The position numbers were made by a program, and so were the translations under genes. DNA of 53,626 bases from an uncultured Gammaproteobacteria bacterium (GTDB lineage Bacteria > Pseudomonadota > Gammaproteobacteria > Steroidobacterales > XN24), in assembly GCA_937924335.1 (NCBI GenBank), contig CALDWW010000021.1:1-53626 (forward strand), read 5' to 3'. Positions 11,509-19,109 of this stretch are shown piece by piece; within the stretch, counting starts at the first letter, position 1, and the number at the start of each line of letters is the position of its first letter. Under the pieces are notes generated by a model. The model searched no databases. It was not told where the DNA came from and saw nothing but the letters and a program-made list of their open reading frames with translations.

Positions 11509-11895
11509 TCAGCAGGTGCTGTGGAAGAGTCCGCCAACAGGCCGCTCCGACGCCAATCGGTTGTAGAGCGCGATCGCCGCCCTCGTTTCCTCGATGTGAA
11601 ACTCGACTTCCGCCTCGCGCAGCAGTTGCAGCGTCTCCGGACAGGTGCCCAGCCTGCAGAGCTGGCCACGGCTCAGGATGACGACACGACTACCGTGGTC
11701 CAGCAGCTCGCTGACGTCGGCCGGCTGGATTCCGGGTACGTGATGGGTGTCTGTCTCGTTCCAGTCCCAGCTGCGGCCGCCGCCCGGCCAGAGCTTGTAG
11801 TCGCGGCCCGGTCCGAGGCCTTCGACATCCATCCGGCCCCAGCAAAGTTCGAGAATTCTCGGCGAACGGGGTCGGTCATGAACGGGGGATGACAT
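11509..11895 (-). CDS. Mth938/AAMDC-like domain protein
   Basis: 128-residue single-domain protein of the Mth938-like fold. Compared from memory with human AAMDC, the shared blocks are CWGRMDVEG, YKLWPGGGRSWDWNET, PGIQPADV, VVILSRG and the extreme C-terminus VGGLFHSTC, which is strikingly close to the eukaryotic protein. No signal peptide or membrane helix is seen, so it should be cytoplasmic. Its biochemical function is unknown. It is squeezed between the response regulator (2-base gap) and the kinase (15-base gap) and is therefore part of the two-component operon, which suggests an accessory role in that pathway. Confidence 0.85.
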   Translation of the reverse strand: MSSPVHDRPRSPRILELCWGRMDVEGLGPGRDYKLWPGGGRSWDWNETDTHHVPGIQPADVSELLDHGSRVVILSRGQLCRLGTCPETLQLLREAEVEFHIEETRAAIALYNRLASERPVGGLFHSTC

Positions 11896-11897
11896 GG

Positions 11898-12608
11898 CTA
11901 CTGCCCGGTGTCCTCTGCAGACTCAGATTGCCACCGATAGCCGACCCCGTAAATGGTCCGAATTGCATCGAAATTAGGGTCAACTGCCACGAACTTACGC
12001 CTAATTCTCTTAATGTGTGAAGTGATCGTTGCATCGTCAAGGACCGCATTGGCCGCGTCCATGAGCTGCTGTCGACTTTTCACATGCCCTGGATAACGGG
12101 CCAGCGCATGCACCATCCAGAACTCGGTCAGAGTCAGACCGAGGTCCTGTCCAGACCAATTCGCGCTCAGCCGATCGATATTGATACGCAGCGGCCCGCG
12201 CTCGAGCAGTTCGTCCTCGACAGGTTGCCGCAACGCCTCCTGCCTCCGGAACAGAGCCGCTACCCTCGCCGTCAGATGCTCGAGGCTGATGTCCTTGGTG
12301 AGATAGTCGTCGGCGCCAAGTCTTAGCCCGGAAACCGCGTCGAGATCACTGTCGCGGGCCGTCAGGAAGACGATCGGAAGGGTATCGGAGCGCGCCCGGA
12401 GTTGGCGGCAGAGCTCGAAGCCGCCTTCCGGCTCCTCGCCCAGCATGATGTCGATGACGACCAGGTCCGGCAGGCGCGACGCAAACGCGTCAAGCGCAGA
12501 GCGGCGATCTTCATAGACGCTTACCCTGTAGCCCTGGCGGCGAAAAGCATCCGCGTAGTTGTCCCGGATCGCGGGTTCGTCCTCGACGATGGCGATGTGC
12601 TGGCTCAT
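11898..12608 (-). CDS. pdsR: PDS-type response regulator (OmpR-like)
   Basis: 236-residue DNA-binding response regulator. The receiver domain has the acidic pocket IVEDEP (9-11), phospho-acceptor Asp53 in VVIDIMLG, and the switch lysine in GADDYLTKD. The C-terminal winged helix has LTLTEFWMVHAL and VKSRQQLMDAAN, ending in the wing IRTIYGVGYRW. The receiver wording matches the regulator paired with proteobacterial dedicated sortase kinases (TIGR03787 type). I chose the ATG at 12608, with GAGG upstream, over the GTG at 12635. It leads the operon with the Mth938-like gene and the kinase, and is divergent from the nitrilase. Confidence 0.88.
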   Translation of the reverse strand: MSQHIAIVEDEPAIRDNYADAFRRQGYRVSVYEDRRSALDAFASRLPDLVVIDIMLGEEPEGGFELCRQLRARSDTLPIVFLTARDSDLDAVSGLRLGADDYLTKDISLEHLTARVAALFRRQEALRQPVEDELLERGPLRINIDRLSANWSGQDLGLTLTEFWMVHALARYPGHVKSRQQLMDAANAVLDDATITSHIKRIRRKFVAVDPNFDAIRTIYGVGYRWQSESAEDTGQ

Positions 12609-12761
12609 TGATCCCTCGTCTCCGCTGGCCACCAATCTGCCACAAGCTGCCGAGGCTCCGCCAGCCGGGCGCGGGGCGTTTGTTCAGAAACCGGAACGGG
12701 GCTGCCGTGTTGTCGTGCTGTTGGCGTATGCTCCGCGTTCACACGAATCGGGGAGTGCCCT

Positions 12762-13709
12762 ATGCGAATCGCGCTCACTCAGGCGCCGCCAGTGTTCCTC
12801 AATCTGGAGGCGACTCTTGATCGCGCCGGAAATCTGGTGCGGGAGGCCCGTGATGGCGGGGCCGATCTCGTCGTCTTTCCGGAGACCTGGCTGCCGGGTT
12901 ATCCCGTGTGGCTTGATGAGGCGCCCGGCGCCGCACTCTGGGACCACGGGCCGGCAAAGGCGCTGTTCCGCCACCTCCGTAGCCAGTGCCCCCGGCTCGA
13001 CGGGCCGGAGATCCACCGACTTAACCAGATTGCGGCCAGCACTGGTTGCATCATCGTAATGGGCCTGCACGAGAAAGACGCCGGGACGATTTACAACAGC
13101 ATGCTGTTCATCTCGCCACGTGGAGAGCAGGTGCTGCACAGGAAGCTGGTGCCGACCTACACCGAGAGACTCCTGTGGGGGCGGGGTGACGGCAGCGGGC
13201 TGGTGACTCTGGAAACGGAGTGGGGCCCGGTAGGCGGCCTGGTCTGCTGGGAACACTGGATGCCGCTGGCCAGGGCGGCGATGCATGCGACCGGCGAGTA
13301 CCTGCATGTGGCACAGTGGCCGTGGGTGAAGGAAATGCACCAGGTGGCCAGTCGCCAGTATGCCTTCGAGGGGCGATGTTTCGTAGCGGCTTCCGGCTGT
13401 GTCATGAGTCGCGGCGACGTGCTGGAAGGAATAGCGTCCGCCGGTGGGCCGGGCGAGGCGATCGCCTTGCTTGAATCGATCCCGGGAGATGATCAGCGCC
13501 TGTTGTTGCAGGGTGGTGGCGCGGTCATCGGACCGGATGGCAGCTACCTGGCCGGTCCACAGATGGAGGACGCCCGGCTGATGACGGTCGATCTGGATGA
13601 CGCAATGATCGAGGAACAGCGCATGACGCTCGACTCAGATGGTCACTACAGCCGCCCCGACGTGTTCACGCTGCATGTAAACAGGGCAAAACAACGCAAT
13701 GTCGAGTAG
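12762..13709 (+). CDS. Nitrilase-superfamily carbon-nitrogen hydrolase
   Basis: 315-residue cytoplasmic hydrolase with the Glu-Lys-Cys triad: Glu41 in VVFPETWLPGYPVW, Lys128 in VLHRKLVPTYTERLLW and Cys162 in GGLVCWEHWMPLARA. The CWEHWMPLAR context and the length are those of true nitrilases (branch 1) rather than amidases or carbamoylases, so conversion of an organic nitrile to the acid is the likeliest reaction. The substrate is unknown. The start ATG has GGGGAG six bases upstream. It is an isolated plus-strand gene, divergent from the response regulator operon and convergent with the next GNAT. Confidence 0.92.
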   Translation: MRIALTQAPPVFLNLEATLDRAGNLVREARDGGADLVVFPETWLPGYPVWLDEAPGAALWDHGPAKALFRHLRSQCPRLDGPEIHRLNQIAASTGCIIVMGLHEKDAGTIYNSMLFISPRGEQVLHRKLVPTYTERLLWGRGDGSGLVTLETEWGPVGGLVCWEHWMPLARAAMHATGEYLHVAQWPWVKEMHQVASRQYAFEGRCFVAASGCVMSRGDVLEGIASAGGPGEAIALLESIPGDDQRLLLQGGGAVIGPDGSYLAGPQMEDARLMTVDLDDAMIEEQRMTLDSDGHYSRPDVFTLHVNRAKQRNVE

Positions 13710-13736
13710 GCCTGAGTCCCGCCGGTCCCCATGCGA

Positions 13737-14333
13737 CTACGAGACATGCCGGGTCATCAGCAGGATCTCTCCCGAGTGCGGGCAACAGGGGTGGGACACG
13801 GCCGGGCGGCGTGCCGCAGTCGTGTATCCACGGTGCAGGTAGAGCCTGACGGCATCGCGATTTTCCTCGAAGACGACCAGGCTGAGAAGTTCGCACCCCG
13901 CAGCTCTGCCGCGCTCGTTGGCGATCTCAAGTAGGCGGCTGCCGATCCCGCTGCCCTGAAAGTCCGGCAGGACTGCCAATGCGTTGATGTAAAAGCTGCC
14001 GGGGACCATGAGTTCCAGTTCAACCATGGGACGCACGATCGACGGCAGCTCCCAGAGGTCGCCACCGCCGGAGGAATCCGGGAGTCGGTAGCCCAGCATC
14101 ATGCCGACAACCTGCTCGCCGATCTCCGCCAGGACGGCGTTCCTGAATGAGAAATTCACGCCCTCCCGGGCGGCACGGAGTGCGCCGAAATCGAGGGGAG
14201 TCTGATCGCCAGAAGCGTCCTGTGCCCAAAGCCATAGCGGGATGCCTTCGCCCGCCAGGTCGATCAGTTCCGCGATACGCCGGGCATCCGAGACCCTGGC
14301 GTCCCGCAGGCCAGGACTATCCGCGGCGCCCAC
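13737..14333 (-). CDS. GNAT family N-acetyltransferase
   Basis: 198-residue acetyltransferase. The acetyl-CoA pyrophosphate loop is visible as VLPDFQGSGIGSRLLEIANERG, preceded by the strand YINALAV and followed by LSLVVFEENRDAVRLYLHRGY, which covers the conserved Asn and the C-terminal Tyr helix. A region PSIVRPMVELELMVPGSF between domain halves may shape the acceptor site. The start is GTG. The substrate is unknown. It lies alone, convergent with the nitrilase and 72 bases from the next minus-strand gene. Confidence 0.88.
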   Translation of the reverse strand: MGAADSPGLRDARVSDARRIAELIDLAGEGIPLWLWAQDASGDQTPLDFGALRAAREGVNFSFRNAVLAEIGEQVVGMMLGYRLPDSSGGGDLWELPSIVRPMVELELMVPGSFYINALAVLPDFQGSGIGSRLLEIANERGRAAGCELLSLVVFEENRDAVRLYLHRGYTTAARRPAVSHPCCPHSGEILLMTRHVS

Positions 14334-14405
14334 TGTCGTGCCCGCCTGAACACAGGTCCGGTAGGTCCATTTTGGGGAGTGGCTTCAGCCAGGGCAGACC
14401 GTCCG

Positions 14406-15224
14406 TCATGGACTGCCCCCGCTGCCCTGCAACCATTGGCCGCAGCCGCGGTAGCTGCGCCCAGACAAGACCAGCCGCACCTGCACGGGATACGGTTCGC
14501 CACTCATGTCGTCACGACACGGACTGTCGAGAAGGACGGCCTCGAGTTCTTCCTGCCCGTTGCTGACCTGATAGACAGTCCGGCCGGCATCCTCGACTGC
14601 GAGTCTCTCCGGGGGGCCGAATGCATGGCGGGTCTGGCCGTAGTCGGTGACCAGCACTACGCCGTGACCTTCATCGATCTCCAGCGTCCAGCCGGGCTCG
14701 TTCCCCAGCGCCCGGAAGTCGACACCCGTCAGTCGCGCCCGTACCCACGCGGCCCGCGCCTTGTTGTTGACACATCCGGTGCGGCGCAGGCCATCAATCT
14801 CGATCGTCGCCTCTTCACCCTTGGACCAGATCAGGATGTTGTCACCCTGGTACTTGCCTCCGGATGCAGAGGTAACCAGCGGCAGGAGAACCGTGCGCGT
14901 GGGCAATACGAGCCTGGCTCCGTCCTCGGCATACTCCACCAGGAAGGAAGCGCCATCGGCGCACTCATATACCGCGGTTGTGTTCCAGATCTCGGCCGAA
15001 CGAGTCGCGGCCGAGTCCGAGGGGCCGGAAACCATCACGGCCACCGGTTCGCCGTCCTCTTTGGCGAAGGGCCCGGTCGACGGCGGCTCCGGCGCCGGCG
15101 CCTGGCTGCAGGCGCCCAGACCCAGCAAGACCACTGGGAACCAGCGGCAGGCGCGAGGCTGCCGCACTCGTGTCCCGGGGTTGAGCAGGTCCCGGCTGGA
15201 GTGCTCTCTGCTCTCGTTAGTCAT
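14406..15224 (-). CDS. MliC-COG3650 fusion lipoprotein
   Basis: Predicted 272-residue envelope lipoprotein. The lipobox is VVLLGLGACSQ. After a proline-rich linker comes a C-type lysozyme-inhibitor-like MliC domain (about 75-150) with VYECADGASFLVEY, SGGKYQGDNILIWSKGEEATI. A COG3650 module (about 165-270) follows, with GVDFRALGNEPGWTLEI and the closing SYRGCGQWL. The combination suggests a periplasmic inhibitor of host or competitor lysozymes, with a second domain of unknown role. The start is uncertain: ATG at 15224, ATG at 15263 (overlapping tspO by 8 bases) or an internal GTG that gives a tidier signal. Confidence 0.82.
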   Translation of the reverse strand: MTNESREHSSRDLLNPGTRVRQPRACRWFPVVLLGLGACSQAPAPEPPSTGPFAKEDGEPVAVMVSGPSDSAATRSAEIWNTTAVYECADGASFLVEYAEDGARLVLPTRTVLLPLVTSASGGKYQGDNILIWSKGEEATIEIDGLRRTGCVNNKARAAWVRARLTGVDFRALGNEPGWTLEIDEGHGVVLVTDYGQTRHAFGPPERLAVEDAGRTVYQVSNGQEELEAVLLDSPCRDDMSGEPYPVQVRLVLSGRSYRGCGQWLQGSGGSP

Positions 15225-15255
15225 CCGCAGAGCGTAGAAGGGTGTGCGGATACAC

Positions 15256-15729
15256 TCAAGCATTGAGTCGCCAGATGCCGAAATTCAACCACGCCGCGAA
15301 GCCGACCCAGAGCAGGTACGGAGCCAGGAGCCAGCTCGCCAATGGGCGGACCCCATAGCTGTTGATCACGAGGAGCAGGATGACGAGCCACAGCAGGAGG
15401 ATTTCAACCAGGGCGAGTCCCGTCAGATGCAGGCCGAAGAACAGCCAGCTCCAGGCGGCATTGAGGACCAGCTGGGATCCCCACAGGACAACAACGCGCC
15501 TCCCCCGGGGACGCTGGTTACGACCTTGCCAGACCATCCAGCCGGCGATGGCGATCATCAGATAGAGGATCGTCCATGCGACCGGGAACACCCGGTCCGG
15601 TGGCGTGAGGGCAGGCTTGGCAAGCCCGGCATACCAGGCTCCGGGCTGGAACAGCGCACCCATGGACGCAGCGGCGACGGTCAGGGCGAAGAAGACGACG
15701 AACGAGATCACTTTCGATTCGTCTTTCAC
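15256..15729 (-). CDS. tspO: TspO/MBR-family tryptophan-rich sensory protein
   Basis: 157-residue five-helix membrane protein of the TspO / peripheral benzodiazepine receptor family. Family markers are AWYAGLAKPALTPPDRVFP after helix 1, AWTILYLMIAIAGW for helix 2, NAAWSWLFFGLHLTGLAL across helices 3-4, and PYLLWVGFAAWLNFGIWRLN at the end. Bacterial members bind porphyrins and modulate porphyrin export or oxidative responses, so heme-related work is plausible. The start is GTG. Its 3' end abuts or overlaps the MliC-COG3650 lipoprotein gene. Confidence 0.96.
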   Translation of the reverse strand: MKDESKVISFVVFFALTVAAASMGALFQPGAWYAGLAKPALTPPDRVFPVAWTILYLMIAIAGWMVWQGRNQRPRGRRVVVLWGSQLVLNAAWSWLFFGLHLTGLALVEILLLWLVILLLVINSYGVRPLASWLLAPYLLWVGFAAWLNFGIWRLNA

Positions 15730-15767
15730 AATTCCGGGAACCTCTGATCCTTGCTCACGTGCTGCGG

Positions 15768-16481
15768 CTACTGGTCACGCCGGGGCAGCTCATCGGGCCG
15801 TGCCTGATAACGCTCGAGCCGGGCGCTGATACGATCGACCAGGTCACAGATACGCGTCAGGTGGTAGGCGACGTCACCGTGGCTGTCGACGGTCTCGAAG
15901 TAGAGGTTCCTGATCCTGCGGTTATCCTTGAGATTCGCGAAGTCGAAGCGCACACCGGGCTGATCCGGCGAGCCGGCATAGTTGAAGTCGACCACGTCGC
16001 GCAGTTCGGCTGCCAGCGCCGCAGGGCCGAGCCGGTAGTAGGGTATCTGCACCCGGGAATCCTCGAGTTCTGTCTCCAGCAGTCCCAGCTCCACCGCCAG
16101 ATCTATGTCTTTGAGTGAGCGCAGCAGTCCGGTGGCTATCATCTCCCGGTAGCCGAGTGTGGAGATCGGGATCTGCGGGATAAAGTCCGCGTTAACGACC
16201 CCCCTCTCGAACTTTTCTGTGTCGTCGTCAATCACGTGTCCTTCTTGCAGGGAGGTATAGACGTGCCAGACGGCATCCTGGTTGACGCGCACCTCCGTGG
16301 ACAGGGTTTCGCACAGCAGCCGGTTTGCGACGAAGTCATCTGCAAGCCTTACGAGACTGGCGGTCACTTCCCGCTCCTCGGCACGGGCGTCTTTCCACTC
16401 GTCCACCCGGAACGCGATCAGGATACCGATGACGACGATCAGCAATTCGAACAGCGCTGTGCGCCAGCTAACTCCCCTCAC
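15768..16481 (-). CDS. DUF6090-like membrane-anchored helical protein
   Basis: 237-residue protein with one N-terminal transmembrane helix (LFELLIVVIGILIAFRVDEWKD, about 11-32) and then a long helix-rich region. The sequence after the helix, DEWKDARAEEREVTASL, followed by loosely paired acidic/basic helices, resembles the DUF6090 group of uncharacterised proteins. The start GTG has an excellent GGAGG six bases upstream. The bulk should lie on one side of the inner membrane. I cannot assign a function. Confidence 0.7.
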   Translation of the reverse strand: MRGVSWRTALFELLIVVIGILIAFRVDEWKDARAEEREVTASLVRLADDFVANRLLCETLSTEVRVNQDAVWHVYTSLQEGHVIDDDTEKFERGVVNADFIPQIPISTLGYREMIATGLLRSLKDIDLAVELGLLETELEDSRVQIPYYRLGPAALAAELRDVVDFNYAGSPDQPGVRFDFANLKDNRRIRNLYFETVDSHGDVAYHLTRICDLVDRISARLERYQARPDELPRRDQ

Positions 16482-16536
16482 TCAAGGCCTCCGCCTGATA
16501 TCGTCAAATTCGCCTGGCAAAGTACGTAACACGGCA

Positions 16537-17184
16537 TCACCCGACCTGGACCCGGCGGTCCCGTTGCAGGTAGTCGTGCCACAGCATGCGTGCCGCCACT
16601 GCCCGGAACGGCCTCCAGGGCCGGGCCAGTGCGCGCATGGCCTCCTCGTCCGGGCGCTCGGGAAGACGCTTCACGGCCTGGATCGCCTTGGCGAGCGCCA
16701 AGTCACCCGCCGGCCACACATCGGGTCGGCCCAGAGCCATCAGGAGATAGACCTCGGCCGTCCAGGGTCCGATGCCCTTGAATCCGGTCAGGGAGATCAT
16801 CGCTTCTCTGTCCGGCGACCGGGATACCTGCCGCAGATTCAGCTCACCCGTCTGGTTCGCTTGTGCCAGCAAAGCGCAATAGCGGGCCTTCTGACGCGTA
16901 ACGCCGACAGAGCGAAGACCCTCTTCCCCGGCTCGCGCCAGCCGGTCTGCGGTGATCCGCCCGAAGGCGGCTTCGATCCTCTTGAGTGTCGCCCGTCCGG
17001 ACGCCAGTGAGACCTGTTGTTCCAGCACGATCTGAACCAATGTCCGGAACCCGGGCCGTCGCTTCCATAGCGGCGGTGCCCCATGCGCCCTGAAGCTCGC
17101 ATCCAGATGCGGGTCGCGGCCGACCAGGACCCGGCAGGCCCGGGCCAGCGATTCTTGCGTCAGCGGTCGCTCTGTCTGGGCCAA
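16537..17184 (-). CDS. DNA-3-methyladenine glycosylase, AlkA-type HhH-GPD
   Basis: About 215 residues of base-excision repair glycosylase. The helix-hairpin-helix is LTGFKGIGPWTAEVYLLMAL, followed by the catalytic aspartate in WPAGDLALAKAI, as in AlkA / DNA-3-methyladenine glycosylase II. The N-terminal HhH-GPD part includes LVQIVLEQQVSLASGRATLKRI. It would remove alkylated purines from DNA. I propose the TTG at 17184, with GGGAAG eight bases upstream and a family-like length. The frame is open to a TTG at 17271, which would add an unusual 29-residue tail. Confidence 0.88.
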   Translation of the reverse strand: MAQTERPLTQESLARACRVLVGRDPHLDASFRAHGAPPLWKRRPGFRTLVQIVLEQQVSLASGRATLKRIEAAFGRITADRLARAGEEGLRSVGVTRQKARYCALLAQANQTGELNLRQVSRSPDREAMISLTGFKGIGPWTAEVYLLMALGRPDVWPAGDLALAKAIQAVKRLPERPDEEAMRALARPWRPFRAVAARMLWHDYLQRDRRVQVG

Positions 17185-17324
17185 GAGGTGATCTTCCCGA
17201 CACTCGATGACAGGGACTATCCCACGGTTACGATCGGTAGCGCCACAGCCCGCCGTCGGGCCACGGCCCAAGCGCCCGTCTCCGGGCCAGGGTCCGGCAT
17301 CGGCCTGCGCGGTTCGAACAGCAA

Positions 17325-17792
17325 TCAGCGTTCGTCAGCGCCCATGCCACGGGTCCGCTGGCGGCGGCGGACTTCGCTCTGTCGCATGGGCATGGAATCG
17401 ATGAGTTCGAACAGTTCCAGGGCCGTGGGTGGACGGTGCAGGCGCAATTTCTCACCGCCATCCTTGCCGATGAGGATCGCCGTAAAGACTTCCGTCGCGG
17501 CGCCGAACCGAGACCGGAGTTGCAGGCACTCTTCCCTGGAAAGCTCACGGCCGCCGAAGCGGCCACCGCCAGCTGCCAGTATCCCGACAACAAGGTCGCG
17601 ATCCGCGATGCCAGCCTCATGTTCATCGAGCATGCTGCGCGTTGTGGCAAGCGCTTCGCCGTTGTCCTCCGAGCCAAAAATCAGCAGGATCCGGCTTTGC
17701 CACTGATGTGGCTGAAGCAGCCCGTCCGCCATGGCCAGAGAGCCCACCGCGGCCAGTAAGGATCCGGTCAGTGCGCTCGCCACGCGGGGCAT
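17325..17792 (-). CDS. DUF4174 secreted protein
   Basis: 155-residue protein with a signal peptide (MPRVASALTGSLLAAVGSLAMA) and a thioredoxin-like DUF4174 domain: LLIFGSEDNGEALATTRSML, DRDLVVGILA, and the ending AILIGKDGGEKLRLHRPPTALELFELIDSMPMRQSEV, which is diagnostic. The CXXC of thioredoxins is absent, so redox activity is unlikely. The ATG at 17792 has GGGAGGA upstream and gives a clean signal peptide. An in-frame ATG at 17831 overlaps the hydrolase stop by 4 bases and could couple translation. Role unknown; probably periplasmic. Confidence 0.82.
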   Translation of the reverse strand: MPRVASALTGSLLAAVGSLAMADGLLQPHQWQSRILLIFGSEDNGEALATTRSMLDEHEAGIADRDLVVGILAAGGGRFGGRELSREECLQLRSRFGAATEVFTAILIGKDGGEKLRLHRPPTALELFELIDSMPMRQSEVRRRQRTRGMGADER

Positions 17793-17827
17793 GGGGTCCT
17801 CCCGCTCGCTGATCAGATCGTCTCGAC

Positions 17828-18544
17828 TCATCTCCGCCTTCCCAGCCGATCCGCGATAATGGCAAATACGTCCGGACTCATGCCGAGCCCGATGTGGGTC
17901 GTGTTCACTTCCACGTGTTCGGTCGAGGCGTTGACCCGGTCGATGCAGGCCTGCCAGGACACCACGCCATCGCGTTTGCTGAAAATGGCCGTCACCGGTG
18001 TCTTGAGAGGTACCTCATCGCGGGCAGCTATGTCAGCCTCGATCTCGTCCAGATCAAAACCATGGCGCTCGTAGTGGCGAGACGCCAGCGTGTACTTCGG
18101 GCCGCCGACCACGGGTGATCCCAGGGTCACGACCCGGGAGATCAGCTCCGGGCGCTCGCGGGCGGCTTCCCGCGCCAGATAGCCTCCGAGACTCCAGCCG
18201 ACAAGGCCGACGCGATCCCCTTGACGCTGGCTCAGTTGCTCGAGTCTCTCCACGATCCTGGGGATGAGCTGCGGGACGCGACCCGTGTTGCGTCCGAGTC
18301 CCCATCCTTCGACCACATACCCGAGCCACGCCAGATAGCGCCGCAGGATCCACGTGGACTGATCGGAGGTGCCAAAACCGGGGAGCACCAGCAATGGCCG
18401 GTCTCCGCCACGGGGATGATTCGCGAGCCCGGGCAGCCTGGCCGCAAGACGGACCGGTTCGAGAAGGCCGATGGCTTCACGCATGAGCCCCCGTCGTGCG
18501 GGCGGCCCTGGTATGTGATCGAAATGAGGTATTCCGACTTTCAC
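17828..18544 (-). CDS. Alpha/beta hydrolase
   Basis: 238-residue soluble alpha/beta hydrolase. The nucleophile elbow is GLVGWSLGGYLAREAA, with Ser as catalytic base partner. The oxyanion strand LLVLPGFGTSDQSTW lies near residue 52, the acid candidate is in AIFSKRDGVVSW, and the terminal His is in NTTHIGLGMSPDVF. The fold suggests an esterase or lipase-like enzyme with a PGAP1-like arrangement; the substrate is not predictable. The start is a GTG with no obvious ribosome binding site. It may be translationally coupled to the DUF4174 gene. Confidence 0.83.
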   Translation of the reverse strand: MKVGIPHFDHIPGPPARRGLMREAIGLLEPVRLAARLPGLANHPRGGDRPLLVLPGFGTSDQSTWILRRYLAWLGYVVEGWGLGRNTGRVPQLIPRIVERLEQLSQRQGDRVGLVGWSLGGYLAREAARERPELISRVVTLGSPVVGGPKYTLASRHYERHGFDLDEIEADIAARDEVPLKTPVTAIFSKRDGVVSWQACIDRVNASTEHVEVNTTHIGLGMSPDVFAIIADRLGRRR

Positions 18545-18612
18545 CTGGAAACAATTCGTTGCCGGAGGCCAATCGGATGACCGACCGTCTGCGATCTGCC
18601 AGGCAAGGGCGG

Positions 18613-19089
18613 TTACCCGGAGGTCACCGGGTCGCCGACCCTGACGACGCCGTCATTGAGTATCCGCGCCCTGATACCGGCCCGGTGGGCGAGACCGCGG
18701 ACGATATCCGGGGGGGCTACGCCCGTGATAGAGAACTGTTTCGTCAGATGATCGGCCAGATAGGCGCACGGCTCGCACAGCTCTACACCCTCCACCTCGA
18801 CGTCGCCGATACTAAACCGGACGCCTACCAGGTCATTCAGGGGAATCCCGTGGGTGACGATCTGACGACGCGTGTCGTGGGGCGCCAGTGACAATCCGGT
18901 CAGTTCGTTGAAGAGCTCGACCTGCTCGGACTCGATGAGCGTCAGCGCCTCGTCGGCACGACTGCCGTCGGCCGAGAAGTGCCGATCGCCGCGGATGCCG
19001 CAGCCAGCGACCAACTCGGCGCTATCGAGCGGCTGCAATTCGCCGCCCTCAACCGACGCGATATGGATGGAAACAATCGAACCCCGCAT
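18613..19089 (-). CDS. MOSC domain protein
   Basis: 158-residue MOSC (molybdenum cofactor sulfurase C-terminal) domain protein. It has GIRGDRHFS (about 31-39) and ALTLIESEQVELFNELTGLSLAPHDTRRQIVTHG, with the conserved Cys in ELCEPCAYLADHL. Such stand-alone proteins are thought to handle sulfur or metal-sulfur groups; those with YiiM-like sequence reduce N-hydroxylated compounds using molybdopterin. I chose the ATG at 19089 because the domain starts there (MRGSIVSIHIAS) and AAGGGGGCGG precedes it. It lies 20 bases after the SOUL-CIA30 gene, in one operon. Confidence 0.9.
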   Translation of the reverse strand: MRGSIVSIHIASVEGGELQPLDSAELVAGCGIRGDRHFSADGSRADEALTLIESEQVELFNELTGLSLAPHDTRRQIVTHGIPLNDLVGVRFSIGDVEVEGVELCEPCAYLADHLTKQFSITGVAPPDIVRGLAHRAGIRARILNDGVVRVGDPVTSG

Positions 19090-19109
19090 GGCAACCGCCC
19101 CCTTTCTCT

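Noticed and set aside
16537..17271. Longer AlkA-type product starting at TTG 17271
   Set aside because: The extra 29 residues have no family sequence, and another TTG with a better ribosome binding site gives the normal length.
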